Source of the DNA: Xanthostigma xanthostigma
Lineage: Eukaryota > Arthropoda > Insecta > Raphidioptera > Raphidiidae
NCBI GenBank assembly: GCA_963575645.1
Contig: OY754470.1
Span: 48,701,201 to 48,765,200 of the forward strand
Length of the DNA: 64,000 bases
Direction of reading: 5' to 3'
The notes under the pieces were generated by a model, which was not told the DNA's origin, searched no databases, and saw only the letters and a program-made list of their open reading frames with translations. Positions within the stretch are counted from its first letter, which is position 1. Each line of letters starts with the position of its first letter. This document shows, one piece after another, positions 62,958 through 64,000 of the stretch. The position numbers and the translations under genes are program-made.

Positions 62958-63322
62958 TATTGCACCAAAAATGTATTTTCAATGACAGTTTTTTTATTTG
63001 TGTTAATAGTTTGGATGGTCTATTAGAGCTTTATGGAGTCAACTACAAAAATCACTTTTAGCAAAAATTTAATTATGTGTTGACAGGGTGAAGCTACTCG
63101 AAGCTTGTACGATTTTTACTTTGCCAACGATATTTTGATCCATGATTAAAAAAAATATCTAGCATTCCGCATCTTATCTAACCATGGCGGCCTGTGCAAT
63201 CATCCAGCAATCACTTCCTAAAATTGCTACTGTTTTTGAGAATGTGATTTATGATAAAATAATAATTAACTGTAATTATGCCTGCTCAATTAATTAATGA
63301 TCATGTTATATTTATACTAATC

Positions 63323-63553
63323 TATATTAACATTATCAACAGGTAAAGTTTGTAGGTTTGGATGTAGGAGGTAATCTCCGAAACTGCTCATCCGATTTCA
63401 AAGTTTTTTCCACCAATATTTAGAATGATCCTTCGGGATAGACATAGGCTATATATTGTCGCGTTAAAATAAAAGCGTTTTTCGTGGAGACCAATTTTGC
63501 AACTTAAGTCGACGAAATCTACAATTTCGAGCGAAGCTGAACCGGGCCACTAA
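63323..63553 (+). mobile_element. Helitron-like element, family A
   Basis: Begins TCTATATTAACATTATC and contains GTAGGTTTGGATGTAGGAGG, TTTTTCGTGGAGACC and GAAGCTGAACCGGGCCACTAA before T. The end is CTAA, still within the CTRR rule. Confidence 0.72.
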
Positions 63554-63965
63554 TATTATATGATTTGATTAGAATAGGGTAGATTTCAATTTCGAAGATA
63601 TATTTTTTTTACATTTTAGTAATTACCTATTACATCTATATGGTTTGATATGGAGTGTGTTTTAAAAAAGAGCGTTCTGAACTAAAAATAGACTTGTCTT
63701 ATATATTTACCACCTTGTTTGGTTATGTATTTTAAAAAACTTCTGTATATATACTTAAACCTTAAATATTTAGTAAACTTGGTTAAAATATAAACATCAT
63801 TCTTCACCTATGGCCACGAAAATAATAAATAGAGTATAACTATTATGGGTTATTGAACTTATTTTATAAAATGTTAAGTTTGGAAGATAAACCTAAATAT
63901 AGGTACGTTTAGAAAACTAAACGTGTTCAAATTTTTATTTAGATATGGAATATTTTTGTCGCAGG
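63554..63965. other. unannotated AT-rich stretch
   Basis: No supported feature up to the putative exon at the window edge. Confidence 0.4.
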
Positions 63966-64000
63966 AGATGCACAAGAGATACAGAGCTGCGGGCGGTCTC
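63966..64000 (+). CDS. possible start of an exon cut by the window edge
   Basis: After the acceptor-like ATTTTTGTCGCAG the composition jumps to GC-rich, and one frame reads EMHKRYRAAGGL. All three frames are open over these 35 bases, so the frame is undecided and no family can be named. Confidence 0.25.

Overview
The window looks like nuclear DNA of an insect. It is AT-rich and gene-poor, has intron-containing genes with GT-AG junctions, and is packed with arthropod-type DNA transposons, MITEs and Helitrons. The order cannot be settled from the sequence; beetle or hemipteran are guesses. Only two genes can be read with confidence. A complete ZDHHC6-type protein S-acyltransferase lies on the + strand (seven coding exons, 40287-46907, 392 residues). 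The 3' five coding exons of an alpha-tubulin gene lie on the - strand (58302-55813, residues 76-450 in standard numbering). The tubulin N-terminal exon(s) are not in the window, so its next upstream intron runs at least 5.7 kb to the right edge.

Left part (1-40 kb): mostly repeats and unannotatable AT-rich DNA. It holds hAT-type elements with 8-bp target duplications (9-528, 15027-15354, 25401-25865), Helitron-like elements, several foldback or MITE elements, a 155-bp tandem array (8211-8811), a 22-bp minisatellite (34434-34636), a tandem LTR/tRNA-Lys-primer-site structure (21634-22078) and a perfect 99-bp-arm palindrome (27539-27738). Two short - strand open exons start with ATG and end in phase 0 at good donors (21412-21272, a potential N-myristoylation start; 12574-12524). 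They may be alternative first exons of a gene lying to the left, but no downstream exon was identified.

Middle (40-47 kb): ZDHHC6, whose introns carry a long-TIR MITE (intron 3), and in intron 5 a Helitron-like 3' end, a second MITE and a common dispersed repeat. Directly after its stop codon sits a 1.5-kb element with 60-bp inverted repeats, a 7-bp target duplication and a THAP-like zinc-finger remnant, best explained as a degraded P-superfamily transposon.

Right part (48-64 kb): hAT elements (50439-50952, 51036-52766, 60994-61243), four tandem units each with an NRF-1-like palindrome, a 1-kb giant foldback with ~450-bp arms of about 98% identity (54127-55139), the alpha-tubulin exons, and a cluster of related Helitrons at 61.6-63.6 kb. 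The last 35 bases may begin an exon on the + strand.

The two genes have no evident functional link. ZDHHC6 is an ER-membrane palmitoyltransferase and alpha-tubulin is a microtubule subunit; they appear convergent, with their 3' ends about 8.9 kb apart. I found no CRISPR array, rRNA or intact tRNA gene.
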